Virus record (IMG/VR): IMGVR_UViG_3300045125_000037
Coordinates: 1-29,330 of that record
DNA: 29,330 nt
Reading direction: 5' to 3' (one strand)
From: a virus
Shown here: positions 10,394-17,601 of the stretch, in pieces
Numbering within the stretch: position 1 is the stretch's first letter
Layout: each line of letters opens with the position of its first letter
Translations under genes and position numbers: made by a program
The notes under the pieces: model-generated
The model's input: only the letters and a program-made list of their open reading frames with translations
Databases searched by the model: none
Told to the model about the DNA's origin: nothing

Positions 10394-11132
10394 TGGAAGC
10401 ACTATTCATAACAAGACAGGACCTCGTTAAGTACACTGCAGTCAATGGCAACGTGGATACTGACAACTTCATCCAATGGATTAAGGTAGCTCAAGATATC
10501 CACCTCCAAAACTACCTCGGTACTGACCTCTTCAACAAGCTCAAGAATGACATCCTTAACACCGTGAGTGGTACGGGTGTGCCTACTACCACAGCCTTGA
10601 CTGCAGGAGGTACGGGATACACTAACCTCACAGGGATTGCCTGCTCAGGTGGTACAGGTTCAGGCTTCGGTGTTGATATTACAACAGCAGGGAATGCGGT
10701 AGTATCTTACACCGTATCAACACCAGGAACAGGATACACGGTGGGTGATGTACTTGACCATCCAAGCAGGTAACGTAGATGCAACCATCACCGTCAGTGC
10801 CATTGATGAGATACAGGCACCCTATGCTGACCTGCTAAGTACCTACGTGAAGCCGTGCCTCATACATTGGGCCATGGTGGAGTACCTACCTTTCAGTGTT
10901 TACACCATTGCTAATAAAGGTGTGTTCAAACATAACAGTGATAATGCCACTACTATTGAAAAGCCCGAGCTTGATATGCTGATTTCCAAGCAGAGGATAT
11001 AGCTCAAAACTATACGCAGAGAATGATAGATCACTTGCAGTTCAACAATGCACTCTACCCGAGTACCACACGAACAGCAATGGTGATATCTATCCAGATA
11101 CTAACAATTACAATATAGGATGGGTACTGTAA
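10393..11132 (+). CDS. DUF6712-like head-tail connector protein with an inserted repeat domain
   Basis: The start ATG overlaps the portal stop as TAATG. The opening MEALFITRQDLVKYTAVNG and DNFIQWIKVAQDIHLQNYLG, and the ending LLSTYVKPCLIHWAMVEYLP, FKHNSDN, NYTQRMIDHL and YNIGWVL, match the connector family that follows portals in Bacteroidota phages. Between these halves (about 10570-10800) lie roughly 75 Gly/Thr-rich residues with two similar motifs, GGTGYTNLTG and GTGYTVGDVLTI, which is a beta-rich insert absent from the compact members I recall. Shifts are near 10760 and 11000. The likely role is to seat the neck on the portal. Confidence 0.75.
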
Positions 11133-11189
11133 GAAAGCCAAACCAAACGAACATAAAGAAACTATTAACCTACTTAAACAGTGTAAAAA

Positions 11190-11622
11190 ATGCCAAATGA
11201 AATAGGATGGGAGCAACCCTATGACATCGAAAGTGGATACGGGATGGCGACAGTCAATGGTGCTGCATCAGGCTATGGTACGGTAGTGATTGATAGCTAC
11301 TCCGGTGAGACCAATATCAAGCTCACAGGATGCTGATACTGCACCCTCGTTATTGGAAGAGGCATTCACCATTAGTGCAATGAATCAGGTTCGAATTTAT
11401 GGTTATTTTCTATTGGCTCCAGATGTTGTACCATTTGCAATAATTTACAAAATATATAAGGATGGCGAGGCATACGGAGAAAGTTCATTAACTTCCGATG
11501 GATTGTCTTGGCTTGCTGATGTAGATAGTCTTGCTAATTGGCAGGTATTACTATCTATATTAACCGATGAAACAACTGAGGTAATATATACATCAAACAC
11601 GTTGTATGCCGAGCCCATCTAA
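11190..11622 (+). CDS. Conserved phage protein opening with Gly/Tyr/Trp repeats, likely tail- or fibre-associated
   Basis: ATG at 11190 gives MPNEIGWEQPYDIESGYGMA, then GYGTVVIDSYSGETNIKL, an opening known from proteins next to fibre genes in Bacteroidota phages. A shift near 11330 leads into an unbroken frame (DADTAPSLLEEAF, QVRIYGYFLLAPDVVPF, LTDETTEVIYTSNTLYAEP) to TAA at 11620-11622. The second half is visibly richer in A+T than its neighbours and uses different codons (ATT, TTA, GGA). Its last 17 bases overlap the start of the fibre gene. Function is unknown. The place between connector and fibre suggests an adaptor or a chaperone for host-recognition proteins. Confidence 0.55.
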
Positions 11623-12722
11623 CATCCGACCAAGTAAGTACCCTGTGGGCCCAGATGAGCAGGAGGCTTTGTTTGATGATGCTGTAGGCGCAGGTCGAGC
11701 AGGCAAGCAGGATACCTTGGTGAGTGGCACCAACATCAAAACTATCAACGGCACCTCCAGTGCTTGGCAGTGGTGACTTGACGGTATCGGCAAGCGGTGC
11801 CTCATAGGGGTAGCATCACAGGTACATTGAGCTCACAGACTGACCTAAGCACAGCACTGCAGTGGTAAGCAGGCTTCATCACAGCAGGTACAGCGGCTCA
11901 ATACTAACAGTTGAAGACATTCAAGCATTAAATGGAAGCTGCGGTAGGTCTTGGACATGTGGATAACACTAGTGTATGCAAGTGCCTGTGGTATAGCTAC
12001 TCAAACGGCATTGAATGCTAAGCAGGCTACATTGGTGAGTGGTACCAATATCCAAACGATTAACAGTGCATCTAATCATAGTGGAATATGCATCCTGCAA
12101 GATGCTATATAGCTAACCATCAAGTATCTGGGTTGGTCGGGTGCTACAACGGAATATACTGGCAACTGTTCCGAATACCACTACTATGGGTAACTCAATG
12201 TTATGTGCCTCGTTTATACATTCAATAGTTCTGATAACTTGTAACTAGGTGCTACTTTAATAGCCACAGTCAGGATAACAGATAGCATCACTCTAATACT
12301 ATTGGTGCACAACATTGTTAGTTATTGCTACTAATTTGACTCTTCAGCCAAGTAAGTCTTTATGCAACTAAACCGTAGTGGGAGACATTTGTCCTATAGA
12401 TATACTACACAGGAGCAGCGAACTATTGACCAAAGCTTTACCTTCACCGTACTATCTTATATGGGCTGGACACATTAACCACTACGCAACAGACCAAGCA
12501 GTCTCGCATCAATTACACAATGTTATTAGAATTGCTATAATGGAAAATAACTACTCAAATTAAAGATACTTCAGGCATTGATCAATGTGCTTGGTATACT
12601 GTACCACGTTTTTATGTTGAGCCTTGGCATTGCCTTGGTGCAACAGCCTGAAGCTACCTTAGTCTTGCAGGATGGGTCATACTTAGCTACGATATCTATA
12701 CCATACTTTACAACCAATATGA
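11606..12722 (+). CDS. Tail fibre-like, host-recognition protein; reading frame badly disrupted
   Basis: ATG at 11606 gives MPSPSNIRPSKYPVGPDEQE. A repeat typical of phage fibre shafts follows: KQDTLVSGTNIKTINGTS with LGSGDLTVSASG, then ITGTLSSQTDLSTALQ, GLGHVDNTSD, TATQTALNAKQ and a second KQATLVSGTNIQTINSAS. After about 12090 the protein can only be followed in short pieces (for example DQSFTFTVLSYMGW and QQTKQSRINYTMLLE), and shifts come every 30-80 bases, more often than elsewhere. The end is uncertain: a TGA at 12720-12722 overlaps the holin ATG, the overlap style used throughout the genome. Repeats and position before the lysis genes support a receptor-binding fibre. Confidence 0.6.
11705..11749 (+). 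repeat. First copy of a fibre-shaft repeat
   Basis: These 45 bases encode about 15 residues of the KQDTLVSGTNIKTIN motif. A second, diverged copy lies at 12020-12064. The two differ mainly at third codon positions plus a few amino acids (D/A, K/Q), so they are old protein-level repeats, not a recent duplication. Confidence 0.7.
12020..12064 (+). repeat. Second copy of the fibre-shaft repeat
   Basis: This copy encodes KQATLVSGTNIQTIN and matches the copy at 11705-11749, 315 bases upstream. Such KQ-TLVSGTNIKTING units are common in trimeric fibre shafts of Bacteroidota phages. Confidence 0.7.
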
Positions 12723-13178
12723 AAGCACAATTAACCATCCTGACAACAACGCTGAGTAACAAGTGGCCGTTATTCTTAACCATGCTCAGTGCATTCTTTA
12801 TGCCGATTTATGGGCTTATGTTCCTCATTGAGGTTTGCTATCTTCGTTGATACAGTTGCCGTTATATGGAAGGCTCAGTAAACTTAACCAACCTGTGACC
12901 TCACGGAAGCTATCACGGTGATATCTAAGATGCTACTTTATGAGATAACCGTGATATTGTTCTATCTCGTTGACTATTTTATCTAAATGATATAGTTTTA
13001 ACCTTTTTTCAGTGCCATTGATGCTAACCTAAAATGCTATCTTTGGTGCTTGTATCCATTGAGGTGGTCAGTATCAATGAGAATTACAAAGCAGTCAAGG
13101 GAATTGACCTGTGGGTAAGTGCTGAAGAATTTAATAACAAGGGCTAAAGAATTAAAAGACGATGCCGAACGAAATTAG
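12719..13178 (+). CDS. Holin (about 150 aa, several membrane segments)
   Basis: Holins open the inner membrane at the set time of lysis. ATG at 12719 gives MKAQLTILTTTLSNKWPLF, then a hydrophobic segment (LTMLSAFFMPIYGLMFLIG). After a shift near 12831, FAIFVDTVAVIWKA follows with the conserved VTSRKLS motif and two more hydrophobic stretches (MLLYEITVILFYLVDYFI; MLSLVLVSIEVVSI). The end, VKGIDLWVSAKNLITRAKEL, is an amphipathic charged tail. The layout and the FVDT...W+A...SRKLS pattern match the holin family I know from Bacteroidota phages. The stop at 13176-13178 overlaps the endolysin start by 17 bases. Shifts lie near 12831, 12870, 12920, 12985 and 13035. Confidence 0.78.
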
Positions 13179-13820
13179 ACACAACAACGATAGTACAGGA
13201 GAGACTATCTAACAGCCAATACTTCCAAGAGGAAGCCACCAAAAACAGATATATCTTCACCATACAGCAGGCAATGGCAATGCTGTTGGGGTAGCTCGTT
13301 ATTGGAACAGCAGTGATCTGAGGATAGCTACTGCTGCATTTGTCATTGGCAACAAGGGTACAATAGTGACAGTGCTTCAGCTCCAAGCATTGGGCCTACC
13401 ACCTTGGCATTAGATAACCAAGACTTCCAAGAGCATGGACTGAAATATCAAAATCTCAACAAGCTAAGTGTTGGGTATTGAGGTGTGTAATTGGGGCCCA
13501 TTGAAGCAGGTCAATGGTAAGTACATCAACTATGTCAAGAGCGTGGTGGATCCTTCGGAGGTAACCATCCTTGAAAGACCATTCAAGGGTCACGTTGCAT
13601 GGCACAAATACACGGATGAGCAGATGAAAGCCTACGTCAATTAATAGTCTACCTGTGTGATACCTACAACATACCCAAGGAATACCGCAAAGAAATATGG
13701 GCCATTGATACGGAAGCCTTCAAAGGAACACCTGGCATCTACACTCATAACAGTGTGAGAAGAGATAAGAGTGATATCTACCCATGCCCCCGAATGATAG
13801 CAATGCTCCAAAACCTTTAA
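13162..13820 (+). CDS. N-acetylmuramoyl-L-alanine amidase-type endolysin
   Basis: The enzyme cuts the amide bond between muramic acid and the peptide in peptidoglycan. The start at 13162 is the best ATG; after an early shift the protein reads KLDTTTIVQERLSNSQYF, then IYLHHTAGNGNAVGVARYW (first zinc histidine), CFSSKHWAYHLGI, SVGIEVCNWGPIE, GHVAWHKYTDEQMKAYV and a C-terminal H-N-S-V-R-R-D-K-S-D-I-Y-P-C-P block. The latter supplies the second His, the Lys and the Cys expected in Amidase_2/T7 lysozyme-like enzymes. Shifts are near 13170, 13235, 13370-13430, 13460, 13510 and 13640. It sits between holin and spanin genes, a complete lysis cassette. Confidence 0.85.
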
Positions 13821-13823
13821 CCT

Positions 13824-14263
13824 ATGAGGCTTTCAGTAATTATTTTGTCGCTAATTTCTACTATATTTGCGACATCCTGCTCAGCTCTAAGCGAGCACAA
13901 TACCACTACAAGCGTGCCTTAGCTAATGGGCTAAAGGTTGAGGTGGGTAGTGACACTATCCGTGTGGCCACCATTGACAGCATCCCTGTTATTAAGAATG
14001 ATACCATAGTGTGGGAAAAGGTACTCACCTACAAGGATACCATTTTGATGTATAGGACAGTCACCCTGCCTAAGACCCGTTGGCAGACCAAGATAGAATG
14101 GAAGTACCGTACCAAAATAGAGAAGATTAAAGGTGATGTGATAACCAAACAGCATGAGGTGGTGAGATATAAGTTAAGGTGGTGGCCGTTTTGGTTAGGC
14201 TTAGCCATACCCTTCCTGCTTAGGTTACTGTGGTCCTTAGTGCTCACCAAAATCAACCGATGA
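13824..14263 (+). CDS. Candidate unimolecular spanin: lipoprotein signal plus C-terminal membrane segment
   Basis: Unimolecular spanins join inner and outer membranes and disrupt the latter in the last lysis step. I chose ATG at 13824, four bases after the endolysin stop. It gives a Lys/Arg-poor but typical lipoprotein signal (MRLSVIILSLI, then FATSC as lipobox). After a shift near 13890 the periplasmic part reads YHYKRALANGLKVEV, IRVATIDSIPVIKNDTIVWE, a charged coiled stretch and KTRWQTKIEWKYRTKI. It ends with a C-terminal hydrophobic helix (WWPFWLGLAIPFLLRLLWSL) and basic TKINR. N-terminal lipid anchor plus C-terminal transmembrane helix is the defining layout. The stop overlaps the next ATG as ATGA. 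Confidence 0.72.
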
Positions 14264-15036
14264 GAAAACGCTTATTTTATGACATTGAAACCTCATTCAA
14301 TGTCGGTATATTCTGGAGGACAGGATATAACCTAACCATCAACCGGGTGATATCATCCACGAGCGTGCAATTATCTGCATCTGCTACAAGTGGGAGGGTG
14401 AGGAGGAGATTCACAGCCTCACATGGTCAAAATCTCAAAGTGACAAGGCAATGCTTGAAAAGTTCATTAAAGTAATGAGTAAAGCGGATGAGATAGTGGC
14501 CCACAATGGTGATAGATTTGACCTTAAATGGGTGCGTACAAGAGCTTTATATCACGGCATTGATGTAATGCCATTCGTTAAGACCATAGACACGCTTAAA
14601 TGGGCTAAAAAGTACTTTAATTTTAATAGCAACAAACTCGATTACATAGCCAAACTGTTACAGGTAGGGGCTAAGATGGACACAGGAGGGCTTGACCTAT
14701 GGAAAGATATAGTATTTAGGAAGGACATGGAGGCACTTGCTAAGATGGTGGAGTACTGCAAGATGGATGTGGAGGTCCTTGAGGCAGTGTTCAACAAGCT
14801 CAACAGCTATCTTGCACCTCAGCATAACTATGCAGTGCAGCACGGAGGTGAAAAGTACGAATGCCCTGAATGTGGTGGCACTAATTTCTATTTCAATAAG
14901 AAAGTAACCACAGCAGACAGGCACAGTACACTATTGGGTTAAGTGCATCCCCTGCCAAAAGCACCACAGAATCAACCAAAAGACCTTTAGTAAGCTCCAA
15001 GATTACATCTACAAGACCAAGAAATATATCTCTTAG
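14260..15036 (+). CDS. DnaQ/RNase H-like 3'-5' exonuclease with a C-terminal zinc ribbon (about 258 aa)
   Basis: The start at 14260 overlaps the spanin stop. Exonuclease motif I is the D-I-E of LFYDIETSFN (residues 8-10). Motif II is AHNGDRFDLKWVRTRAL, and motif III is YCKMDVEVLEAVF near residue 165. The C-terminal part has CPECGG (about 14860) and, after a shift near 14925, VKCIPCQKH, forming a four-cysteine ribbon. The protein resembles the stand-alone ribonuclease H-like exonucleases of Bacteroidota phages; no polymerase domain is attached. Its substrate is unknown. Shifts lie near 14350 and 14925. It is the last gene before the control region, so it may be transcribed with the lysis genes. 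Confidence 0.8.
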
Positions 15037-15040
15037 GTTA

Positions 15041-15095
15041 ATTATTTACACATGATTGTTATCTCATAGGTAAATAATCGGAATTAAGCCGATTA
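15041..15095. repeat. Two overlapping inverted repeats after the exonuclease gene
   Basis: ATTATTTAC (15041-15049) is matched by its reverse complement GTAAATAAT (15070-15078). TAATCGG (15075-15081) is matched by CCGATTA (15089-15095) around a seven-base loop. The two structures share 15075-15078, so they are mutually exclusive hairpins. They could end the upstream transcript, though there is no strong T-run, or bind a regulator. Confidence 0.55.
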
Positions 15096-15120
15096 CACCC
15101 CCTTAATTTTACATTTCCTT

Positions 15121-15139
15121 ATTTAGAATCATTCTAAAT
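15121..15139. promoter_or_regulatory. Perfect 19-base palindrome, operator candidate
   Basis: The site reads ATTTAGAATCATTCTAAAT: nine-base arms and a single central base. It ends 11 bases before the -33 element of the strong promoter. A symmetrical site of this size next to a promoter is typical of a dimeric repressor or activator. No candidate binding protein was identified by sequence, although the helix-turn-helix protein at 17082 is an option. Confidence 0.6.
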
Positions 15140-15141
15140 TT

Positions 15142-15160
15142 TGTTGATAATTTGTCAACA
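15142..15160. promoter_or_regulatory. Inverted repeat spanning the -33 box, second operator candidate
   Basis: TGTTGA (15142-15147) and TCAACA (15155-15160) are exact reverse complements separated by seven bases. The -33 element TTTG (15151-15154) lies inside the spacer, so a bound protein would block RNA polymerase directly. Confidence 0.45.
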
Positions 15161-15181
15161 TTGAAACTATTTGTATATTTG
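15151..15181 (+). promoter_or_regulatory. Bacteroidota-type promoter for the early genes
   Basis: TTTG at 15151-15154 and TATATTTG at 15174-15181 are separated by exactly 19 bases. This matches the consensus known for the primary sigma factor of Bacteroidota (TTTG-N19-TAnnTTTG). Transcription would start about seven bases later, giving a leader of roughly 20 bases to the ATG at 15210. It is the only perfect match I found, and it sits at the late/early boundary. Confidence 0.85.
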
Positions 15182-15209
15182 TCAAGTATTAACACTTAAA
15201 CATTTATAC

Positions 15210-15392
15210 ATGACACGAGAATTTGAAATTGAAATGGTCATCCTTGACATGGAGCAAGAGCTTCGGGATGAGATGTAGGAAATGCTTGATGCCTTCGGTC
15301 CACATGACTCAGGTACTAACTTCATGACCACCAAATGGGCTGTACTTGACGATTTATTAACCCGATTAAATTTAACCCATTATGAAAAGTAA
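15210..15392 (+). CDS. Small early protein of unknown function (about 60 aa), with an in-frame stop
   Basis: This is the first gene after the strong promoter. ATG at 15210 gives MTREFEIEMVILDMEQELRD, with a TAG at 15276-15278 interrupting an otherwise sensible frame that continues EMLDAFGPHDSGTNF, TTKWAVLDDLL and LTHYEK to TAA at 15390-15392. A base error is the likeliest cause of the TAG. The protein is acidic, with no recognisable domain. Early position suggests a host-takeover or regulatory role, which is inference only. Its 3' end overlaps the next small gene by 11 bases. Confidence 0.5.
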
Positions 15393-15480
15393 ATTACTTG
15401 ATGATGTATTGGTCGCCCTTGTGGTGGTAGCTGTGCCGGTAGCTATGTATCACATCTTAATCTTTATGCTATGCAGATAA
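15382..15480 (+). CDS. 32-residue single-pass membrane peptide
   Basis: ATG at 15382 lies inside the end of the preceding gene. The frame is intact: a short charged start (MKSKLLDD) precedes a hydrophobic stretch of about 22 residues (VLVALVVVAVPVAMYHILIF) and a short end. The stop at 15478-15480 overlaps the next start. Small membrane peptides in phage early operons can alter the host membrane or exclude other phages, but nothing here identifies the role. Coupling to both neighbours supports that it is translated. Confidence 0.5.
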   Translation: MKSKLLDDVLVALVVVAVPVAMYHILIFMLCR

Positions 15481-15738
15481 CTTGGATGGAATTTAAGGAC
15501 AACTGGAACGTGGATGTTAATGTTCATCGCGTGGAACGAGGCACTCAGTTCTACGGAGTAATAGAGTACTTCCACAATTGGAATAAAGGCAGGCCTGCTT
15601 GGATAGCTTGGCATGAGTTCTATGCATGATGGGTGACTAGTTGCAAGGACATACAACTACGTGCTTGCACCCTACCAGAGCTCAAGGAGATTGAGAAGAG
15701 TTCTCAACGATGCACTCGTTGCACCCCGATGGTCCTAA
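15471..15738 (+). CDS. Early protein of unknown function (about 88 aa)
   Basis: ATG at 15471 overlaps the membrane-peptide gene. The product begins MQITWMEFKDNWNVDVNVHR and continues GTQFYGVIEYFHNWNKGRPA and WIAWHEFY. It then crosses a disrupted spot (TGA at 15628-15630) into WVTSCKDIQLRACTLPELKE and, after another shift near 15700, RRVLNDALVAPRWS, stop at 15736-15738. It is rich in aromatic residues, and I recognise no domain. Two very short ATG frames lie between it and the next gene; I do not call them. Confidence 0.45.
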
Positions 15739-15774
15739 TGCTCATACTATGAAACTATATTACGAGGACACGCT

Positions 15775-16042
15775 ATGAAAGGGAAAAACACTATACGAAT
15801 GTGCATCGGTGGTGGAGGAGTCAGTCCTTCAGCCATGACATAGGAGGTAGCTTCAACATGGAGCTCTATTACGAATATCTTAAATGTAAAGCAAAATGTA
15901 CAGACTTACAATACTACATACACACCCAGCTCATCCGTGAATGGGTGTTCAACAGCAGAGGGCTCTGCCGATGGAAACAGACAACAGCTCATTCTTTCAG
16001 GGGATTGCAGAGATGGGTAACTTCAAAATTGTCACGGTAATG
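15775..16042 (+). CDS. Early protein of unknown function (about 85 aa), frame uncertain
   Basis: ATG at 15775 gives, with one base removed near 15785, MKGKTLYECASVVEESVLQP. After a shift near 15835 it continues HDIGGSFNMELYYEYLKC, KAKCTDLQYYIHTQLIREWV and FNSRG. A third frame gives METDNSSFFQGIAEMGNFKI. The true end is unclear; a TAA at 16038-16040 overlapping the HNH start as TAATG would fit the habit of this genome. No domain is recognised. The helical, Tyr/Lys-rich middle suggests a small soluble protein. Confidence 0.4.
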
Positions 16043-16666
16043 AATAAAGAGCAGTTAATTAGAGTGCTGTACCCCACCGTACCAAGCAGGCCCCTGTGTG
16101 ATTACCTTGGCATTACAATGTCACAGCTCTACAACCGAGTATTTCAAATGGGGGTAAAGAAAAACCCACGCATCAAGTACCTGCAGAATCGAGCCTTGAG
16201 ACTCAATGGAGGTATGAAGAGCAGATGGCAACGTGGTTATGAGCCACATAACAAGGGTAAGCAGATGAGCAGTGAGCTCTATGCAGAAGGTAAGACCTAC
16301 CATGTACAAGCGCTAAGCAACAAGCCATTCAATACACGGGAGCCTAATGCAACAAGCATCCGATGGGATAAGACAGGAAGGCCCTACTCCTACACTAAGG
16401 TAAAGGATAGCCTTTGGGTGCTCACTCACAGGTTAGTGTGGGAGTCCATCTACGGACCAATACCCAAGGACCACGTGGTTAGATTCAAGGATGGCAACAA
16501 CCTCAACATACAGATTGATAACCTTGAGTGCATCCCTAAGACTGAGAATGCAATACGAAACAGCATCCACCGCTTCCTAGGTGAAGTGCAGACAGTAATA
16601 AGATTAAAGAGTAAATTAAATAAACAAATAAAACAAAAACAAAATGGCAAGAAACGGAATGAATGA
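16040..16666 (+). CDS. HNH endonuclease (208 aa)
   Basis: ATG at 16040 gives MNKEQLIRVLYPTVPSRPLC, and the frame is unbroken to TGA at 16664-16666. The first third has a helix-turn-helix-like segment (LCDYLGITMSQLYNRVFQMG), then HNKGKQMSSELYAEG. The nuclease core is THRLVWESIYGPIPKDHVV, RFKDGNNLN and IQIDNLECI: the His of HRLVWE, the Asp/Asn of KDGN and the Asn of IDNLE correspond to the HNH_3-type site. Such enzymes may be homing endonucleases or part of DNA metabolism. There is no intron or disrupted host gene around it, so a free-standing role is likely. The basic C-terminal tail overlaps the next start by 23 bases. Confidence 0.83.
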   Translation: MNKEQLIRVLYPTVPSRPLCDYLGITMSQLYNRVFQMGVKKNPRIKYLQNRALRLNGGMKSRWQRGYEPHNKGKQMSSELYAEGKTYHVQALSNKPFNTREPNATSIRWDKTGRPYSYTKVKDSLWVLTHRLVWESIYGPIPKDHVVRFKDGNNLNIQIDNLECIPKTENAIRNSIHRFLGEVQTVIRLKSKLNKQIKQKQNGKKRNE

Positions 16667-16893
16667 TCTAAGAGACCACCTATTTGCAGGACTCGAAAGA
16701 TTAAACGATGATGAGCTCACACCTGAGCAGACTCGCTACTGAGGTAGAAAAAGCACAGGCAATTAGTAACCTGTCAAATTCTGTAATAAACAGTGCTAAG
16801 GCTGAGGTTGATTTTATGAAGGCTACCGGAATGATAGCAACCACATCCAACCTGTTCAAAGGAGTGAATGACCCTAAAAGACTTGAGCAATGA
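16644..16893 (+). CDS. Small conserved protein following the HNH gene (about 83 aa)
   Basis: ATG at 16644 gives MARNGMNDLRDHLFAGLERL and NDDELTPEQ. After a shift near 16735 comes ATEVEKAQAISNLSNSVINS, then AKAEVDFMKATGM, ending at TGA 16891-16893. I recall proteins of this pattern (NGMNDLRDHLF...AIS..A..II.SAK.E..F.K.TG) encoded beside HNH genes in Bacteroidota phages; their function is not known. It is mostly helical. The stop overlaps the next ATG as ATGA. Confidence 0.62.
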
Positions 16894-17091
16894 CATACGC
16901 AGGATACTACAGAATGTGGCTCCCTGATACGGTTGGAGCCTGAAGGTGGCACATGGTGCTACATGGGGATGGATAAAGAGGGATATCTGCACCAATTAAA
17001 TTGGCTGTACGATGAGAATGATGCAGAACAACTTGACACCTTAGAACAATACCTCCAGTGGGGGTACAAAATTGAAGAGCTATGCTACTAA
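16890..17091 (+). CDS. Small acidic protein of unknown function (about 66 aa)
   Basis: ATG at 16890 overlaps the previous stop. The product reads MTYAGYYRMWLPDTV. Shifts near 16910-16940 lead into LEPEGGTWCYMGMDKEGYLH and QLNWLYDENDAEQLDTLEQY, ending WGYKIEELCY at TAA 17089-17091. It has no recognisable motif. Acidic, aromatic-rich small phage proteins of this size sometimes mimic DNA or bind host enzymes; there is no direct support here. The next gene starts inside its last codons. Confidence 0.5.
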
Positions 17092-17551
17092 TTGACAGAA
17101 GTATATCAACTGTCCAAGGTCTACAACTAGGACATTGTGAAGATCATTGACGAGTTCAACCTTCGCATGAAGATGCAGGAAGCAGGAATATGTGTACAAG
17201 CGTTACTGGTTAGCTCAGTACCTGTGGTACTGCAGAAGGCACATGACCGTGCAACTTGCAGGTCACTACCTCAACATCAACCACAGCACAGTGAGCTATG
17301 GCTTAAAGATGCATGACTTGTGGTGGAGGGTGAGTGATAACAGATACCTATGTCACATCTATCCACTTCCTGACCTGCTGAGCGTGACAACCCATGACAA
17401 CCCCGTGACAACTTACACGGTAAAATTCAATGAGGTTGACACGGAGAATGTGAGAGTAACTATCAACGGAAATTTCCCTCCAAAGTTATTAACCAATTTT
17501 GAAAAACCCTTGACAGGTAAGCAATTAAGCGACATCTTGCACATGTCATAG
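17082..17551 (+). CDS. DNA-binding protein with a DnaA domain-4-like helix-turn-helix; replication initiator candidate
   Basis: ATG at 17082 gives MLLIDRSISTVQGLQL. After shifts near 17125 and 17190 the protein reads DIVKIIDEFNLRMKMQEAG and VYKRYWLAQYLWYCRRHMTV, then QLAGHYLNINHSTVSYGLKM. The H-S-T-V followed by a helix is the signature by which the C-terminal domain of DnaA reads DNA. The rest (PLPDLLSVTTHDNPV and onward) has no known fold. The DNA encoding SVTTHDNPVTT contains three CGTGACAAC-type repeats at 10- to 11-base spacing, and more copies follow the gene. This recalls initiators that bind iterons in or near their own gene. A terminator follows 19 bases after the stop. Confidence 0.65.
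17383..17412. repeat. Three phased CGTGACAAC iterons inside the HTH gene
   Basis: Copies lie at 17383-17391 (CGTGACAAC), 17393-17401 (CATGACAAC) and 17404-17412 (CGTGACAAC). The spacing of 10 and 11 bases puts them on one face of the helix, as in typical iteron arrays. They are within coding sequence but in different codon registers, so protein repetition does not explain them. Confidence 0.75.
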
Positions 17552-17570
17552 GATAAGGGTTCAATACGTT

Positions 17571-17594
17571 AGGGGCTTCGGCTCCTTTCTTTTT
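17571..17594 (+). terminator. Rho-independent-type terminator with UUCG tetraloop
   Basis: AGGGGC (17571-17576) pairs with GCTCCT (17581-17586), with one G-T wobble, around the very stable TTCG loop. TTCTTTTT follows at 17587-17594. It ends the early transcript that starts at 15181. Confidence 0.88.
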
Positions 17595-17601
17595 GCCCAT
17601 C

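Noticed and set aside
11606-12722. Diversity-generating retroelement acting on the tail fibre
   Set aside because: No reverse transcriptase gene and no template repeat of the fibre end were seen.
13850-13872. TATATTTG near 13863 inside the spanin gene as a promoter
   Set aside because: It falls in the signal-peptide codons and the upstream TTTG is only about 14 bases away.
15210-15738. In-frame TAG (15276) and TGA (15628) suggesting recoded stop codons
   Set aside because: TAA, TAG and TGA all end genes convincingly elsewhere (for example TAG at 17551 before a terminator), and the other breaks are frameshifts. Base errors are a better explanation.
15738-15779. Two micro-frames (4 and 9 codons) between 15738 and 15779
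   Set aside because: Too short and without support; probably fragments created by indels between two small genes.
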